NCBI GenBank assembly: GCA_016200225.1
Contig: JACQFD010000037.1
Location: 124,001 to 188,000 of the forward strand
Direction: 5' to 3'
Origin: Planctomycetota bacterium
GTDB taxonomy: Bacteria > Planctomycetota > UBA1135 > JACQFD01
Length of the DNA stretch: 64,000 nt
The position numbers and the translations under genes were made by a program. The notes below the pieces were generated by a model that was not told the DNA's origin, ran no database searches, and saw only the letters and a program-made list of their open reading frames with translations. Shown in pieces: positions 63,706 to 64,000 of this stretch. How positions within the stretch are numbered: the stretch's first letter is position 1; every line of letters starts with the position of its first letter.

Positions 63706-64000
63706 ATGAAGTCAAACCCCCTATTTTTCGTTAGTGTCGTTCTTTGCGGAGGCGCCGCGGTCAACGCACAGACCCCGAATCCGCAGTCGCCTAGTGCAAT
63801 CGCCGCCAGCGAACATCCACTCTTGACTACGCTGGCCAAGGAAGTTGACTACTCCGTCGCCAATTTGAAGACCGCCGACGGGATCAAACCTTACTATTTG
63901 GCGTACACAGTTACAGATACTACAGGTCTCTCGATCCAGTCGCGGCTGGGTGTGCTCCAGTCTTCCGATCAGTCGCGTGTGCGAGCTCTCGATGTGGATG
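63706..64000 (+). CDS. TldD/PmbA-like exported protein (3' partial)
   Basis: The frame is open to the right edge (98 codons seen). It starts with a signal peptide (NPLFFVSVVLCGGAAVNAQ) and continues with EVDYSVANLKTADGIKPYYL, AYTVTDTTGLSIQSRLGVLQ and SSDQSRVRALDVDV. This matches the N-terminal pattern of exported TldD/PmbA-type putative metalloproteases (PYxxxYxxxD...G.L..S...R.R...V.V). The catalytic HExxxH region would lie outside the window, so function is not confirmed. An in-frame ATG three codons upstream is an alternative start. Confidence 0.65.
   Translation, partial: MKSNPLFFVSVVLCGGAAVNAQTPNPQSPSAIAASEHPLLTTLAKEVDYSVANLKTADGIKPYYLAYTVTDTTGLSIQSRLGVLQSSDQSRVRALDVD

Overview
The window looks like a chromosome segment of a GC-rich, Gram-negative bacterium, most likely a planctomycete or close relative. 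Supporting signs are adjacent DUF1800 and DUF1501 genes, exported FG-GAP proteins, a MoxR-DUF58-BatA-VWA operon with secreted coiled-coil partners, and an exported squalene-cyclase-like repeat protein. BamD and LptE homologues show an outer membrane. The taxonomic placement is inferred from gene content, not measured. No rRNA, tRNA, CRISPR array, transposase or phage gene was seen.

Layout. (1) 1-12.5 kb, plus strand: a respiratory complex I operon from nuoD (cut by the left edge) to nuoN in canonical order. It ends at a hairpin shared with a convergent pilZ gene. (2) 12.9-18 kb, plus strand: an alpha/beta hydrolase-fold protein, the DUF1800/DUF1501 pair and a secreted 7-bladed FG-GAP protein with a good terminator. 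(3) 18-25.4 kb, minus strand: a sigma-factor-like gene, an unknown protein, two tiny secreted proteins sharing an HGG...PG motif, a large carboxypeptidase-regulatory-repeat membrane protein and an esterase-HAD phosphatase fusion. (4) 25.6-32 kb, plus strand: an exported Ig-like protein, a phospholipase C-type phosphoesterase, a ceramidase-family lipoprotein and a second carboxypeptidase-regulatory-like protein. (5) 32.2-36.4 kb, minus strand: an ECF-like sigma factor, hutI, a glutamate formiminotransferase and a secreted gluzincin-like protein whose HExxH reads HNVTH. (6) 36.7-39.3 kb: a large secreted FG-GAP protein built on seven repeats of exactly 201 nt. (7) 39.4-46.9 kb, plus strand: housekeeping genes recO, bamD, lptE, ftsH, folP and glmM. 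(8) 46.9-47.4 kb: a gene-free segment with a perfect 47-nt palindrome nested in a larger inverted repeat. (9) 47.4-63 kb, minus strand: a membrane protein, then a long apparent operon running (in transcription order) PQQ-propeller, SIMPL protein, cyclase-like repeat protein, MoxR, DUF58, BatA/VWA, VWA, large membrane protein, coiled-coil protein and a secreted protein gene broken by one in-frame TGA. (10) The right edge holds a SRPBCC gene and the start of an exported TldD/PmbA-like gene.

The genes in regions 1, 5 and 7 have clear pathways: NADH:quinone oxidoreductase, the last steps of histidine degradation, and envelope/folate/aminosugar housekeeping. The least explained parts are the sigma-linked cluster of region 3, the phosphoesterase-ceramidase pair of region 4 and the MoxR/VWA operon of region 9. 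Across the window, an otherwise CpG-rich coding sequence is dotted with runs of AT-ending codons (TTA-CAA, GTT-ACA, ATT-ATA) rich in TpA, an odd signature for a genome of this composition.
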